Of a stretch of 27,837 nt of DNA, positions 9,922 to 19,392 are shown one piece after another. This DNA comes from Sphaeroforma arctica JP610. Its lineage: Eukaryota; Opisthokonta; Ichthyosporea; Ichthyophonida. The notes beneath the pieces are model-generated. The model had not been told where the DNA came from. It saw only the letters and a list, made by a program, of their open reading frames with translations, and made no database searches. The stretch's first letter is position 1. The number at the start of each line of letters is the position of its first letter. A program made the position numbers and the translations under genes. The stretch spans positions 18,674 to 46,510 of the forward strand of contig NW_014039890.1 of assembly GCF_001186125.1 (NCBI RefSeq), in the 5' to 3' direction.

Positions 9922-10269
9922 TCAGTGCTCATCACCTTCTGTGATGTCTTCCACCTTGCCAGATGTAATGGACAGTCTTGCTATCTGTACATCTTTCTTG
10001 GCTCGCTGCTCAGCCTTCTTGGCTTGGACTGCTTTCTTATCGGGACATTCGCTGTACCGATGTGGGTATGGCATTACCAGGCAGTAGGGGCATGCACGTT
10101 CTTCACGTGCTTCTTTCTTTTTCCGTGTCTGCTCCCCTTGCTTGTTCTGGTTTTGTAAACCATTGTCTGTTTTGTGACGTTCGTTGGCGTTCGTGGAGTT
10201 ATCCTCCACTTGCGTGTTCGTCTGTGCATTATTGCGCTTATTTGCAGCTCGCGCTTGATCTCTCAACAT
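9922..10269 (-). pseudogene. gag: Element B nucleocapsid-like Gag region
   Basis: A short, highly basic Lys/Arg/Gln/Asn-rich region followed by a Cys/His motif CX2CX6HX4C (10045-10092: CPYC...H...C). The basic region and knuckle are expected to bind element RNA during packaging. The spacing differs both from the canonical CX2CX4HX4C and from the CX2CX9HX3C of A and D. It lies between the Gag core and the protease, as expected. Confidence 0.65.
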
Positions 10270-10296
10270 ACACTCTCCTTGTGTTACAGACGCCGT

Positions 10297-11295
10297 TCAT
10301 ATGTGTGTCTCAGTCATAGTATGAAACTTGGTATGTTCTATGTCAGACAGGTGTCCTTCACTTCCATCAGGTTGCTTGTCTCCTTTGATTAGGAGATCCA
10401 CTACTGATTGTAGTCCATAGTACTTAAGTGCTAGGTACCTTTGTACTTGGAGGATTTGGAAGTGTATGGGTTCCTTGTCTGAGTTGCGGTGACGCTCCTC
10501 TAACATCGCCATTGTCTTGTGCACACGCTCTGTGCGCACTTCGACGTTCATCTTCTTATTCTGCATGTCATTGAGAAACTTCTCCAATAGATAGTCTACT
10601 GGGTGTGATCTGAGTCGATCAAGAAAGATTCTATTGAACTGTTCAGGATCAGTGAAGTGACTAGTCGTTTGTGTCTCAGAGTCTCTTATGTTATTGAGTA
10701 CTGCTTTGGTTTTCTCCGTTGCATCAGTGGAATCTAATAATCTTCTCACTTGCGCTGGATACTGACACAATGGCATTGACGTAGCTAAGAACAGATAACT
10801 ACATTGTGTAGTGAACTCTGTGATATCTTCACAGTTTTCCAAACTAAAGAAACTATCTTTAGTCCTCTTGGGAAATTCCGATGTCTTGAGTAATTTCTCA
10901 AGAGACGGTTCATTTATCTGATCTCCTAACCGGGAACGCATGAGCTCTAGCTTACTAATGTACAGACCACTTTGTATGAGTTTGTCCTCTTCATCATCAT
11001 CACAATTGTTGATCGCTTGGTCATATCGTCGTCTGAGCTCCGCATCCACTAGTGGCATGCGACGCTCTGGCTGTTGATTATGTATGCCTACCCTCATCTT
11101 GTTCAGAGTTGGTATGGGCACCGGTACTGTCTGTTCCAATTTGGACACAAACCGACTCACCAGAACAAGATTGCATTGACAGATACTCTGGTCTATTTCT
11201 AGACACATTGCTGACGCTGCGATGGGTACCCCCGCCGGTGTAGGCTGACCCGAACTACTGTCTGGGCTTGCCTCCCCCATTGGGCTGACTCCCAC
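10297..11295 (-). CDS. gag: Element B Gag-like protein (332 codons)
   Basis: The longest undisturbed frame of element B. The frame opens at a GTG codon at 11295; the first ATG is at 11280, so the start is uncertain, and the frame is open a little further upstream with Gly/Ser/Glu repeats. The product has a Pro/Ser-rich amino end, then a predicted mostly helical region with many Leu, Glu and Arg residues (for example 'LLEKFLNDMQNKKMNVEV' and 'VQRYLALKYYGLQSVVDLL'), as in capsid proteins. No known domain was recognised by sequence; the call rests on position upstream of the knuckle and protease. It belongs to a fossil element. Confidence 0.6.
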   Translation of the reverse strand: MGVSPMGEASPDSSSGQPTPAGVPIAASAMCLEIDQSICQCNLVLVSRFVSKLEQTVPVPIPTLNKMRVGIHNQQPERRMPLVDAELRRRYDQAINNCDDDEEDKLIQSGLYISKLELMRSRLGDQINEPSLEKLLKTSEFPKRTKDSFFSLENCEDITEFTTQCSYLFLATSMPLCQYPAQVRRLLDSTDATEKTKAVLNNIRDSETQTTSHFTDPEQFNRIFLDRLRSHPVDYLLEKFLNDMQNKKMNVEVRTERVHKTMAMLEERHRNSDKEPIHFQILQVQRYLALKYYGLQSVVDLLIKGDKQPDGSEGHLSDIEHTKFHTMTETHI

Positions 11296-14270
11296 GACAC
11301 CTGCGCCTTCACTACCGCCTTCACTACCTTACCCCCCATTGTACACGCTTGTTCTGGTTGCTGTTGGCATTTTCAGAAGTGTGTGTTGGTGTGTGGGTGT
11401 TAGTGGATTATTACTAAATACTCTATATAGGTTCTGTGGGAAAGCGCGCACTTCACCCCCCCCCCGCCGGTCTTTTGTGCTTATTTATATAAATGAAATG
11501 AAATTTTGATTTGTTTTACTTACTGCTATAGTGTTGTTGCTTTGCTGCACTTCCACTGGAAGTGTTTACCGTGCTGTATGACGCGGTAGCTTGTTGCTTT
11601 GTTCCCTGTATTTATGAGGGATAAAAACGGTGTTTGTTAGTAAAGCTTATTTCGTCATGTGTGACGTCACTTGTGCTTATTACGTCATGTGAGAAAATAA
11701 TTCCTCATGTGTTCTCAATGAGATGTTCGGTCCTTGTGACGTCACCGAAAAAGGTAGGTCCTGTCGACGTCACCGAAGAAGTTCAGTCCTGTCGACGTCA
11801 CCGAATAAGTTCAGTCCTGTCGACGTCACCGAAGAAGTTCGGTCCTGTCGACGTCACCGAAGAAGTTCGGTCTGTTGACGTCACCTCTTGATGTTCGGTC
11901 TTAGTCACTGCACATGTATTGATGTGTGCACCACCTGTTGTGTGTGTGGTTTCTAAGTGATTCTCACTTGTGATCCTTTTTGGTGCTTGTGTGCTTCCTT
12001 GTGTGGATCTCACTGGTTGTGTGCCAGCTTTTGTGAAGCTTGTTTGGCTCGCGATGTCCTTGGGCTTGCTGTTCTTGTTCGCCACTTGCTGTCCGTTCCT
12101 AGGACTGTAGCTTGTGAAACACAGTGATTGATTGTGTATTTCAATTGTGTATTTCAATGTTGTGTACCAATGATTGAATTGGTCACTTGTATGTGTGTGT
12201 CGTCTCTCTACTGCAGGTTATTTGACCTATGTGCTTTTCAAGTGCTCCCCTGACTTTGCTTTTGTACGTGTTATGTCGTACTGTGTGTGTTCCTGCCCTT
12301 CAGGTTTATGGTTGCACGTTGTGCTATTGTTTTGTGACGAGCTGATTGCTCTTGGATGTTAATTCACCCTGTTGTGTCTGTGTATTGTTTATTTTTGAAT
12401 GTTTGTTTGTACCTCAATGAAGACCATTCGTTGTTAGCGATGCTTTGTGCACTTTATGTATTATTGGCTTGCTTGTAGCTCAATGCGCTAGCCTACATTT
12501 GGTGTAATTGATTGATTGCCACTCTGATTTGTTGATTGAGTGTTTTGAATCTTGTATAGCTTGTATAAAGTGCTGCGTTGTTTGTATGGAAATGGCTTGC
12601 CCTTCTAATGATTCTATATTGAGATCTTTTCATATCCTAGTAGGAAGTATTGTCATAATCTCTAGTTTATGTTAATGAATGGAGATCACTTATTTGAAAT
12701 CAGTGAATCTTGTTTTAATGACTATCATGTGATCACAAATTGTGATGCTTAAGTTCGTGTGTTCACAAAGAGTGGTACTTAAGCCTTATTTGTGTCTTGT
12801 ATTAAGTAGTGGTGCTGATTCCTCATTCCCCTGTGTACCGCACTACGTGTTCCATATCATGTTACTCGCTCACCACACTTTCGTCCTGTTTTGATCGTTT
12901 TTAGACTATAATTGTGCTTGATCAGGCCGTTGGTGTGTGGCTATATGATCTTGAGAGGTACTCTGGTAGTATGTTGTTTGTACTCATAGGTATACTTTGA
13001 GTTTTAGCTATTAGTGTTCCTCGATTGTATGTTCGATTTGTGTGCACCTTCTAATTTAACTTCTGATATTGAGTATTGTACTCAGAACTTCGCTATGATT
13101 CACTATGAATATCTCCTGACTTGGGAGCTACTTTTTGCTAAGGCATACCTCTTTGTTATCACTAGTTGGATCTTCCGATCTCTATTTTTATTTATTAAGA
13201 TTCTCAATACTATAAATTACTTTGAAATGTAAGTGATGCTTCTTGTGAACTTATTGATCCTCTTAATTGATCGATCCTCCTATCTGGTAACTAGTCTTTT
13301 TAGTGTTGTGTCCACTCTTCTTATGCTCTAGATAATGTGTACACATAGATGCTCTATCTCACTTGTTGTTTGCTTGTTACATTATAATGTGATGATTGAA
13401 TCTTATATTGCACTGTGCTGATTGAATCGTAGATAAATGTTGTCTTTACCGTGTTCTGTGTTCTTACTATTCGTCTAGAGAGACTTCTGTGTACGTGTAG
13501 TGATGTGCTTTTTGAAAGTCTAACGTCATTTTGGTTTCTTGTCTGAAATTTCCTGAAAAAGCTCAACATTGATAGATCGATCACCTTGATAGCTTCTCAG
13601 TTTTCACTAGTTTATGCCTTCACGCTGGTACTTACTTGTACCTCTCTATACTTGATAACACTCTATTAACATAGTACACTTACCCCAAATATTCAGTACA
13701 CAATGCTGTTACCTTGTATGTTCCCTTTTTTGTTCACTAGTGAGTCTATGCCGGAGCTCGCTTCTTTGCTTCTTCCACTCACTTCTTGTTGGGCCCCGGC
13801 TGGCTAGCTGGTGGGAACACGTTTATTCGCCTCCTCTTTCTTGTCTAGCTTCCTTGGCTGACTTGCTGAAACTTCTTCTTTGTATCTTTACCTTGAAACT
13901 GAAATAGAGCTTATTCGGTATTACTAGATACTTATTGTGTACTTCACTTGTCACTTGCTTTGTTAGGTGGAAGTCAGTTGACTTATCTAAGTAAAGATAT
14001 TGTAAATAATGTAGAGTATGGAGAGCAGCTGAAAGGTATAAGACAATAGGATACAATAGACCTCTTCTCAAGTACGGTTATCTCAGCTAAGAAATTCCCT
14101 AGTCTGAGAGAACCGAACTGAGTCTTTATTTGTGTTTTCACTAGACTCAGGATTTACTTGAGTGTTTCTCTCACACGCGGGAGTCCCGGTATATATATTA
14201 CCGGTTCTACCGCTAATATTTATGATGACTCTAATATCATAAGTATTCCAATCCTAATTCCAAGCTCAGT
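11296..14270. other. GT-rich stretch without a recognised gene
   Basis: About 3 kb with strong strand asymmetry: the plus strand is rich in T and G ('ttgtgtgttg', 'ttgtttgt'), so the minus strand is A/C-rich. Open frames are short and show no family. The part next to element B may be B's untranslated leader. It contains a C10 run (11456-11465), the CRE-like array (11736-11901) and otherwise nothing I can name. Confidence 0.5.
11736..11901. repeat. Six-unit tandem array, about 28 bp per unit, each with GACGTCA
   Basis: Units start at about 11736, 11763, 11791, 11819, 11847 and 11874, each beginning 'gtcgacgtcaccga' or a close variant (GTGACGTCACC, GTTGACGTCACC). Every unit keeps the palindromic core GACGTC, and the first and last carry TGACGTCA, the consensus site for CREB/ATF-type bZIP factors in many eukaryotes. 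A further TGACGTCA sits at 11662-11669 and two CGTCATGTG blocks lie nearby. It is 441 bp or more upstream of element B Gag in B's sense direction. Confidence 0.85.
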
Positions 14271-14334
14271 ATTTGATGATTCTGGGTTTTGGGATTTGGA
14301 TTGGCTTTTTGATATTCTGGTCCCTAGATGATAC

Positions 14335-14472
14335 ATGTATGATGACATTGCCCACTACTACAAACTAGACACAAAAGCCGCCGAGGATTATGACCTAGCT
14401 GCAGACTTAGCACTATTCAATTTAGATTTAGATGACGATATTTCAGAGAACAAGGATGTATCAGAGACTTAA
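14335..14472 (+). CDS. Possible short acidic ORF (45 codons)
   Basis: ATG at 14335 to TAA at 14470-14472. The product is strongly acidic, with motifs such as AAEDYDLAADLALFNLDLDDD. Acidic, Leu-spaced composition of this kind is unusual in random AT-rich DNA. No homologous family is recognised. It may be a remnant exon of the neighbouring transposon or chance; confidence is low. Confidence 0.2.
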   Translation: MYDDIAHYYKLDTKAAEDYDLAADLALFNLDLDDDISENKDVSET

Positions 14473-14563
14473 GAGATAAGTAAACAGTAAAGTAACATAT
14501 AAATTTATAACTTAATTTATTCGACTAAACTACGTTCTGTTTATAACCCTGGATCCCTCCTCA

Positions 14564-15993
14564 CTATGGGTGATATACTATCGGTGAAGAAAAAATCGTG
14601 AAGAAGTGCGGATCTACCAAACGTACCTCCTGCGCCAACATCCTGAACAGTTTAGCCGAAGATGCAATCTCAATCGTTTCTAGATTTTGCGCAATAGTAA
14701 ATTGGTTGTCTTTGCGCAACATCGGAGGTACGTTATATGTGCATCCAGCCGGTAGTAAATCAGCTATATGAAATTCTTTATCACCCATCGCGGCGGAACC
14801 AGGCCACATCTTCACGTATAGAGCCTTTCTACATATCCGAGATATTTTCCGATCATTTATTTTGCCGGGATACAACGGAGACACATATGTGCAGTGTCCG
14901 GCGGCTGACATTCCCACGAGCCTTTTTACCGTATTATGATGTTTGTACTTGCTATTTGTTGCCTTTTGGAAATCTAGATTGGACAGAGTCTAGATGAAGA
15001 ACTTTACAACAGTGAAGGGAGTAATATGTGTTATTGATAATTGAGTATGATGCAATCCCTTTGTATTTATAATATACGTGCATACAATATATTCATTCAA
15101 AGTACTACGTTAACATATTGAGCGCTCTTCAGACACACGAATACATACCTGTGCAATCGACAATTAGTTATGTTTTTGGATGCTTGTCCATGAAGCAAGG
15201 TAGCCGTAGTGCATCCACAGTTGCCTTGTTGAAGAAAGTCATCGGTGCATTACCAGGATGACGGATATAACCCAAAAGTACTGCATTCATATCATTGAGA
15301 ATATTTGATACGGTCTGTGTACAAATTAATCCAAACAAGTGTGTTAGGATGCTTGATCTAAGTTGTACCTAACCCTGGCGAACCACAACAAAAGGGCGTT
15401 CCGAAAAGTCAGTGTATTTCGTCCGGGTCTGAATGCTTTACCATATTCCTCTATATTATCCGCAAAAGCCAGAAACTTAGCGGGAATTTGAAATCCTGTC
15501 CAGAAGCGAACCTTCTCTACATCCTTATATACATACTCGTACGTCAGTTTGTAAACGTAAGTCTCTTTAAAAGTCTTCGCCATCCCGTCAAATATGTTGC
15601 TTCTCATTGAGTTTTTCCTCCAACAAACTCAATTCAATCTTTTGCTTGAAGACCTGTCGTGTGTTCCTGTTCTACACTTTTCATCTCAGTACGTAGTTGG
15701 TCAAATTCTGCTTCCAACGCTGCTAACTTAGCAGCAGATCTGCTAAGAGCCGCTATCTTCTCTTCTAGCTGCATCTCAGTAGTGTTCACCTTAGTGTGTC
15801 GCCTTTTTACTGGTATGATATTGTCATCTGGATGTATGGTAGCAAGTGGTCGCCTATTCGAATGTAAACTGGGTCGGGAATTCTCCTGCAGAGATTCCAA
15901 TTGCATCATCTCATTCAGTAATCTCTGCTGTTCTAACGCTTCCTGTGCTAAACGTGAACGTGCAATATGTGCCCGATATCGTTCTGCCGTCAT
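14564..15993 (-). pseudogene. Decayed PIF/Harbinger-like DDE transposase
   Basis: Domains in order: a Gln/Glu-rich coiled-coil region starting near MTAERYRAH (15993) and running to about 15640, with heptad-like 'AALSRSAAKLAALEAEF'; a helix-turn-helix-type region (about 15550-15345) with VRFWTGF and LLLWFARVRY; then LFGLICTQTVSNIL; first catalytic Asp in VDCT (15156-15158); YKHHNTVKRLVGM and SPLYPGKINDR; second Asp in MGDKEFHI (about 14780-14782); NVPPML and QFT. These match the DDE_Tnp_4 family of Harbinger-type transposases. Damage: frameshifts near 15635, 15600 and 15350, a stop at 15168-15170, and apparent loss of the segment that normally carries the catalytic Glu (IASS runs straight into AKLFRML near 14656). 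Terminal repeats were not identified. It cannot be active. Confidence 0.8.
14974..15148 (-). other. Probable spliceosomal intron in the Harbinger-like transposase
   Basis: On the minus strand the exon ends ...TGCACAG and the next bases are GTATGT (15148-15143), a strong 5' splice site. A TCTAG acceptor ends at 14974. Removing these 175 nt (phase 1) connects VDCT directly to the D-F-Q-K-A-T...YKHHNTVK segment in the same frame, and the sequence between is AT-rich and not coding-like. The position just after the first catalytic Asp is internally consistent; no transcript data are available. Confidence 0.55.
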
Positions 15994-16089
15994 TGGAACA
16001 GCATCGCTTGTGAGTTTTGTATGTCTCCATGTTTTACGTATATACTTATATGACAGTGTTTTGTGCACAATTTATGTTGTATTTTTATC

Positions 16090-16740
16090 TCACAATGAAG
16101 TTGACCGTCCCGTCAACCAGAACCGTGTGCGATCTTGGTACCAGACTGTGGCATTCTGGCAACGCTATATTGTCGGTTCCTCCCAAGATCTTGAAGCCCA
16201 TATCAGTCTTGCTCAAAGATGGAGTGCGATTTAAGTGGGGTGCTGACCAGCAGGCCGCGTTTGATTTAATCAACGCGCGTCTGAAGACATGTGCAGTCCT
16301 TGCTACGCCGGAACTGGGTGACCGGCTCTATCAGTTCGCTGATGCTTGTGGGCATATCGGCCTTGGTGGTGCGATATGTGTGCTGAGGAATGGGGAACTC
16401 TGGCCAGTGGCGTATATTTCCTCCAAGTTCTCACCGGACCAGCTCAACAATCACGTAACTGACAAGGAGTGGCTTGTGCAGGTGTACGGTCTTCGGAAGC
16501 ATTGGATTGTGTTTGGTAACTCTCATCACCCTATCACAATCTTCACGGACCATCAGGCACTTTTAACCCTGTGGCACCGTAAGCCGTGGCCGGCGGCAGG
16601 CACGCTGGCAGGAGGCTTGTCGGGACCGTGATGGTTATCTCTTGCATGTGTGGGGTGGGTAAGGACAACGGCACAGCGGATATGCTGAGCCGCCTTGCAA
16701 CTAAGGTGGATCTGTGGATGGATCCGGTTGGGGCGCGAAC
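16090..16740 (+). pseudogene. pol: Element C RT end and RNase H
   Basis: The sequence shows WGADQQAAF (the RT-RNase H connection), then LYQFADACGHIGLGGAICV (first RNase H Asp region), AYISSKFSPDQLNN, DKEWLVQVYGL (conserved Glu), TIFTDHQALLTLW, and GKDNGTADMLSR, which is the usual end of a Ty3-type RNase H. The order and spacing are standard. It is part of a broken copy. Confidence 0.85.
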
Positions 16741-17559
16741 AGCTACCCCTGTGCGGCGAATTACGTGGCGGTACCCGGTCGCCCGCCTGGTCCTCTCCAC
16801 AGTAATGAATATATGGCCAATAACAAGTATTTCAATGTGGCTTATAAGGCTTGGGGTCCGGATACCCATTCCCAGGCAATAACCACTTGCCCTCTTATTT
16901 CTCCCCCTCTTTGGAGGGCGGTGCGTTCTCCAAATTATGGACGTTCCTCAACTTTGAGATGAATTGCCCGTGGGCCGCTGTCCCGCGCGAAGATTATCGC
17001 GGATGAAGAAGACATTTCATTAACGTGTCCTTATCTCCCTGATTCCCCAAGGTTTCAGCTGATGTTATCTTTGTTGTCGCGGGAGCCCATCATCATTCCT
17101 CCGGAGAAAGGGGTCTTTTTTTCGCTATGGACATGAAGAGATGCCACCTCGCTGGGGTACTAAGTTGTTGTGTAGGCTATCGGCCAAGGGTGCCAATTTC
17201 CAGGATACTAAGGATTTTTGGCGTCAGCGTGACGCGTTCGTTCCAGGAGCTGTGGCTGGGGACGCCACCCACTCGGTTCTCCGGACTAGTCCGCGAACGG
17301 TGCCCCCCCCCAACCCACTCCCGTGGAGCTGTCTTCAATCGAGCGAAAGGCTGCGCAGGGCACGGAACCTAAGCGCAAAATACCTGATCGGCGTGTGCAC
17401 AGGGCTAGTGCCCGACATGGGCAAGTCCAGGCAGCTGTGCAGAGGGACTTGCCCAAATCTAAGGGCAAGGTCGAACCGTCAGTCAAGCGTGCCATGGAAG
17501 GCTCTTCTCCGTATCGGATTCGGGGCTTCATATTTTCTTGGCCGGAAGTCTACAGTGTC

Positions 17560-18525
17560 ATTGCGGCCACCCACAGAGTGTATATGCATACAGGAACTGA
17601 CAAGCTGATGGGCAAGCTGTATACCCTTTATGGATGGAACGGCCTGCGATCCCTGGTCCGAGTGATCAAGCGATCGTGTCACCGTTGCTAGTTACGGGCT
17701 CCGCATAGTGCACAGGAGTTGGGCTTACTCCAGCAGCCCAAGCGTGCGCGCGGGTTGTTTAACCATGTGTTCATGGACTTTGCGTCTCTGCCTAAGACCT
17801 TAACGGGATATACTCATCTTCTGCTGGTGGTGGACAGAGCCACTTCGATGGTGTTAGTAAAACTATCTCACACTAAGAGTGCTCGTAAGGCTATTAAGTT
17901 CAAAAATGAAGTTGTTCATCCTTGGGGTCAACCCAAAATGTACACGTGTGACAAGGATTCTGTCTTCATGGCCAAGGAATTTGCTGACTTTGCAAAGCAA
18001 TCAGGCAGGGGAAAGCACGATGTCACCACTGACCATCACCAAGCCAATTGTGCAGCCAAAGCTATGGTGAAGGTTGCTCAGGATTAGATACTCAAGTCTA
18101 TGACTGCGCAGGATGAGGGTGATTGGGTCCCTTGGTTGCAACTGTTACAATGCTGCGACTACCGCCACTCAAGATTTCGCCCCATATACGATGGCTACCA
18201 ACCGTGTATATGATGGGGAGCGTGAGTTCAACTTCGAAGCCGACGTATGTTGCCTCCTGGCCACTGAGGACTCTGCCCATGCCTTAGTGCGTGATGATGC
18301 AGCGTTCCAGTGCACCCAGCATGCTAAGGAAGCGCAAAGGGCGAGGGCAAATAGGGTTCGCAAGCGGGCTCAAGAACTTGCTCCCGGGTCTCTGGTTAAA
18401 TTCAAGTCTTCCCCGGATCGTCCGAAGTTGGATGATAAATGGAAAGGCCCTGCTACTATACGGTCGCAGGATGGCCCGGTAACGTACACTATCTCGTTCC
18501 AGGGCAAAGGAGTCAGTCGCCACTG
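17560..18525 (+). pseudogene. pol: Element C integrase
   Basis: An HX4H pair (HRVYMH) followed about 30 residues later by CHRC gives the H2C2 zinc-binding domain. The core (rve family) shows the first acidic site in FMDFASL, the segment HLLLVVDRATSMVLV, the second Asp near TCDKDSVFMAKEF, and the later GK/HHQAN region. The carboxy-terminal part has LAPGSLVKF and KLDDKWKGPA, the usual SH3-like region. Integrase joins element DNA to the host genome. This copy is broken and is treated as a fossil. Confidence 0.85.
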
Positions 18526-18589
18526 AACCCAGCTCTGTCCGTATATATCTCCCATTTTCCCAAATATTGGGCAGGAAGTCGATTTGGTA

Positions 18590-18850
18590 TTCTCGGCGAT
18601 TACGAGCAGTGGCTATTCATGCGGTCCCTCTTTCGGAAGGCACCGATCGAGTGGCGCAGAGCGGTGTTGCACCACCATCGGCACACTGAGAAGGGCCAGA
18701 CGTGGAAGGGTCTAGTTAACTCGGCCTTTGGTCTTTTGCAGAAGGCGTATACCCGTAAGGACAAGCGGGTCAAATACAACTTATCTCCTGCGGTTCGCAA
18801 GTTTTTGCGCGGGAATGGAAGAGGCTCTCCCCGGGCACTCTTCAGTCACG
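18590..18850 (+). pseudogene. Weakly Gag-like stretch after element C integrase
   Basis: An open stretch reads DYEQWLFMRSLF, then APIEWRRAV, a short linker, and TWKGLVNSAFGLLQKAY, then a basic tail. The pattern (W..L...F, A..W, W..L...F) resembles the capsid-like part of Ty3-type Gag. If right, a Gag piece lies downstream of an integrase, implying a second insertion or a rearrangement. The similarity is by pattern only. Confidence 0.3.
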
Positions 18851-18950
18851 CATGTCCCTGGTCGGGTCGGCGTTGGCGTTTGCTCAGGTCCCCACATTCC
18901 GTGCCGAGAAGGTTAAGGAATGGACGGACGCAGCGAACAATAGGGATATT

Positions 18951-19181
18951 TAATCTTTTATGCTTTTCATTACCTGACATAAACAGCGACATCAAAATTT
19001 GTACATGGTATAAAAACCGAAATTTTCAAATCCTATTGGAAATTTGCTTCCGATGGCTCGAGTTGAAAACAAACGCATGTTTTTGTCCAATAAGACCGTA
19101 GTAGTGAAGATTTTTGTTCAAGAAAAACTTGCACTGTGCAACTTGCTGCCTACGACTTGGTGGCTCGGTGGAAAAGCCGCC
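18951..19181. other. Short stretch without a gene before element D
   Basis: AT-rich sequence with no recognised feature except the final CGCC (19178-19181), the left copy of element D's target duplication. Confidence 0.6.
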
Positions 19182-19392
19182 TGTGGTCAGATATACTCTA
19201 TTTAGTTTATTTCACGTTTTTAGGTTTATTTGAAAAAGGGTCATAAACCCTGGTTTAAGGTTTATGACCAATTTTATACACATGTTAAATATTAGAACCT
19301 ATGGTTCATTTTATAATTCAATAAAGATACAACGTCTCCCCTTGTAAGAGGGGAGTACGTTGAGATATTGTTAACTCGCGTATTTGACTACA
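19182..19392 (+). repeat. 5' LTR of element D (211 bp)
   Basis: It begins TGTGGTCAGATATACTC and ends TATTTGACTACA; the right-hand copy is at 25482-25692. It contains an 11-bp inverted repeat GGTCATAAACC/GGTTTATGACC (19239-19269), AATAAA (19320-19325) and a longer stem-loop (19330-19362). As the 5' copy it should carry the promoter, but no clear TATA box was chosen. Confidence 0.95.
19320..19362 (+). promoter_or_regulatory. AATAAA signal and stem-loop in LTR D
   Basis: AATAAA is followed four bases later by a hairpin: CAACGT (19330-19335) pairs with ACGTTG (19357-19362) and CTCCCC pairs with GGGGAG, with one bulged T and an 8-base loop. The right LTR (25630-25662) keeps the outer stem exactly and forms a shifted inner stem CTCCTT/AAGGAG. 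A polyadenylation or packaging role is plausible. Confidence 0.55.

Larger units (their letters stand above)
8249..11295 (-). mobile_element. Element B: second, broken Ty3/Gypsy-type retrotransposon
   Basis: Parts in minus-strand order: Gag (11295-10297), nucleocapsid-like region (10269-9922), retropepsin (about 9780-9070), reverse transcriptase (9018-8374) and the start of RNase H (8373-8249). It is broken, with several breaks, and it ends at the 197-bp unit. No convincing LTR pair was found. The protease and RT are distantly related to A and D, and share the SAPFGLH RT motif, but Gag is not alignable by eye. B is therefore a separate family of the same broad lineage. Confidence 0.82.
16090..18850 (+). 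mobile_element. Element C: Ty3/Gypsy-type RNase H-integrase fragment
   Basis: A plus-strand fragment holding the end of RT, RNase H (about 16200-16710), the integrase zinc-binding domain (about 17560-17691), the integrase core (about 17770-18090) and the integrase carboxy-terminal region (about 18113-18525), then a weakly Gag-like stretch (about 18590-18850). It is broken, with several breaks, and no LTRs were found. Its RNase H and integrase do not closely resemble A, B or D, so it is a third family and looks old. It begins next to the 5' end of the Harbinger-like transposase. Confidence 0.8.

Noticed and set aside
11456-11465. C10 run as a polypurine tract of a minus-strand element
   Set aside because: No LTR start like TGTGGTCAG follows it in the minus direction, and element B's Gag begins soon after, which is the wrong order.
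13014-13232. 72-codon hydrophobic plus-strand frame
   Set aside because: Its hydrophobicity follows from T-rich sequence; there is no start context, homologue or neighbour to support it.
14470-16090. Terminal inverted repeats of the Harbinger-like element (both near 'gagataa')
   Set aside because: Only seven bases match well and the extension is weak; AT-rich DNA gives such matches by chance.
15659-16234. 191-codon plus-strand open frame
   Set aside because: It mostly mirrors the coiled-coil region of the minus-strand transposase and has Cys/Ser-rich, non-protein-like composition.
18439-19101. 220-codon plus-strand frame as a host gene
   Set aside because: It overlaps the end of the element C integrase; only its middle looks protein-like and that part is better read as a Gag-like fossil.
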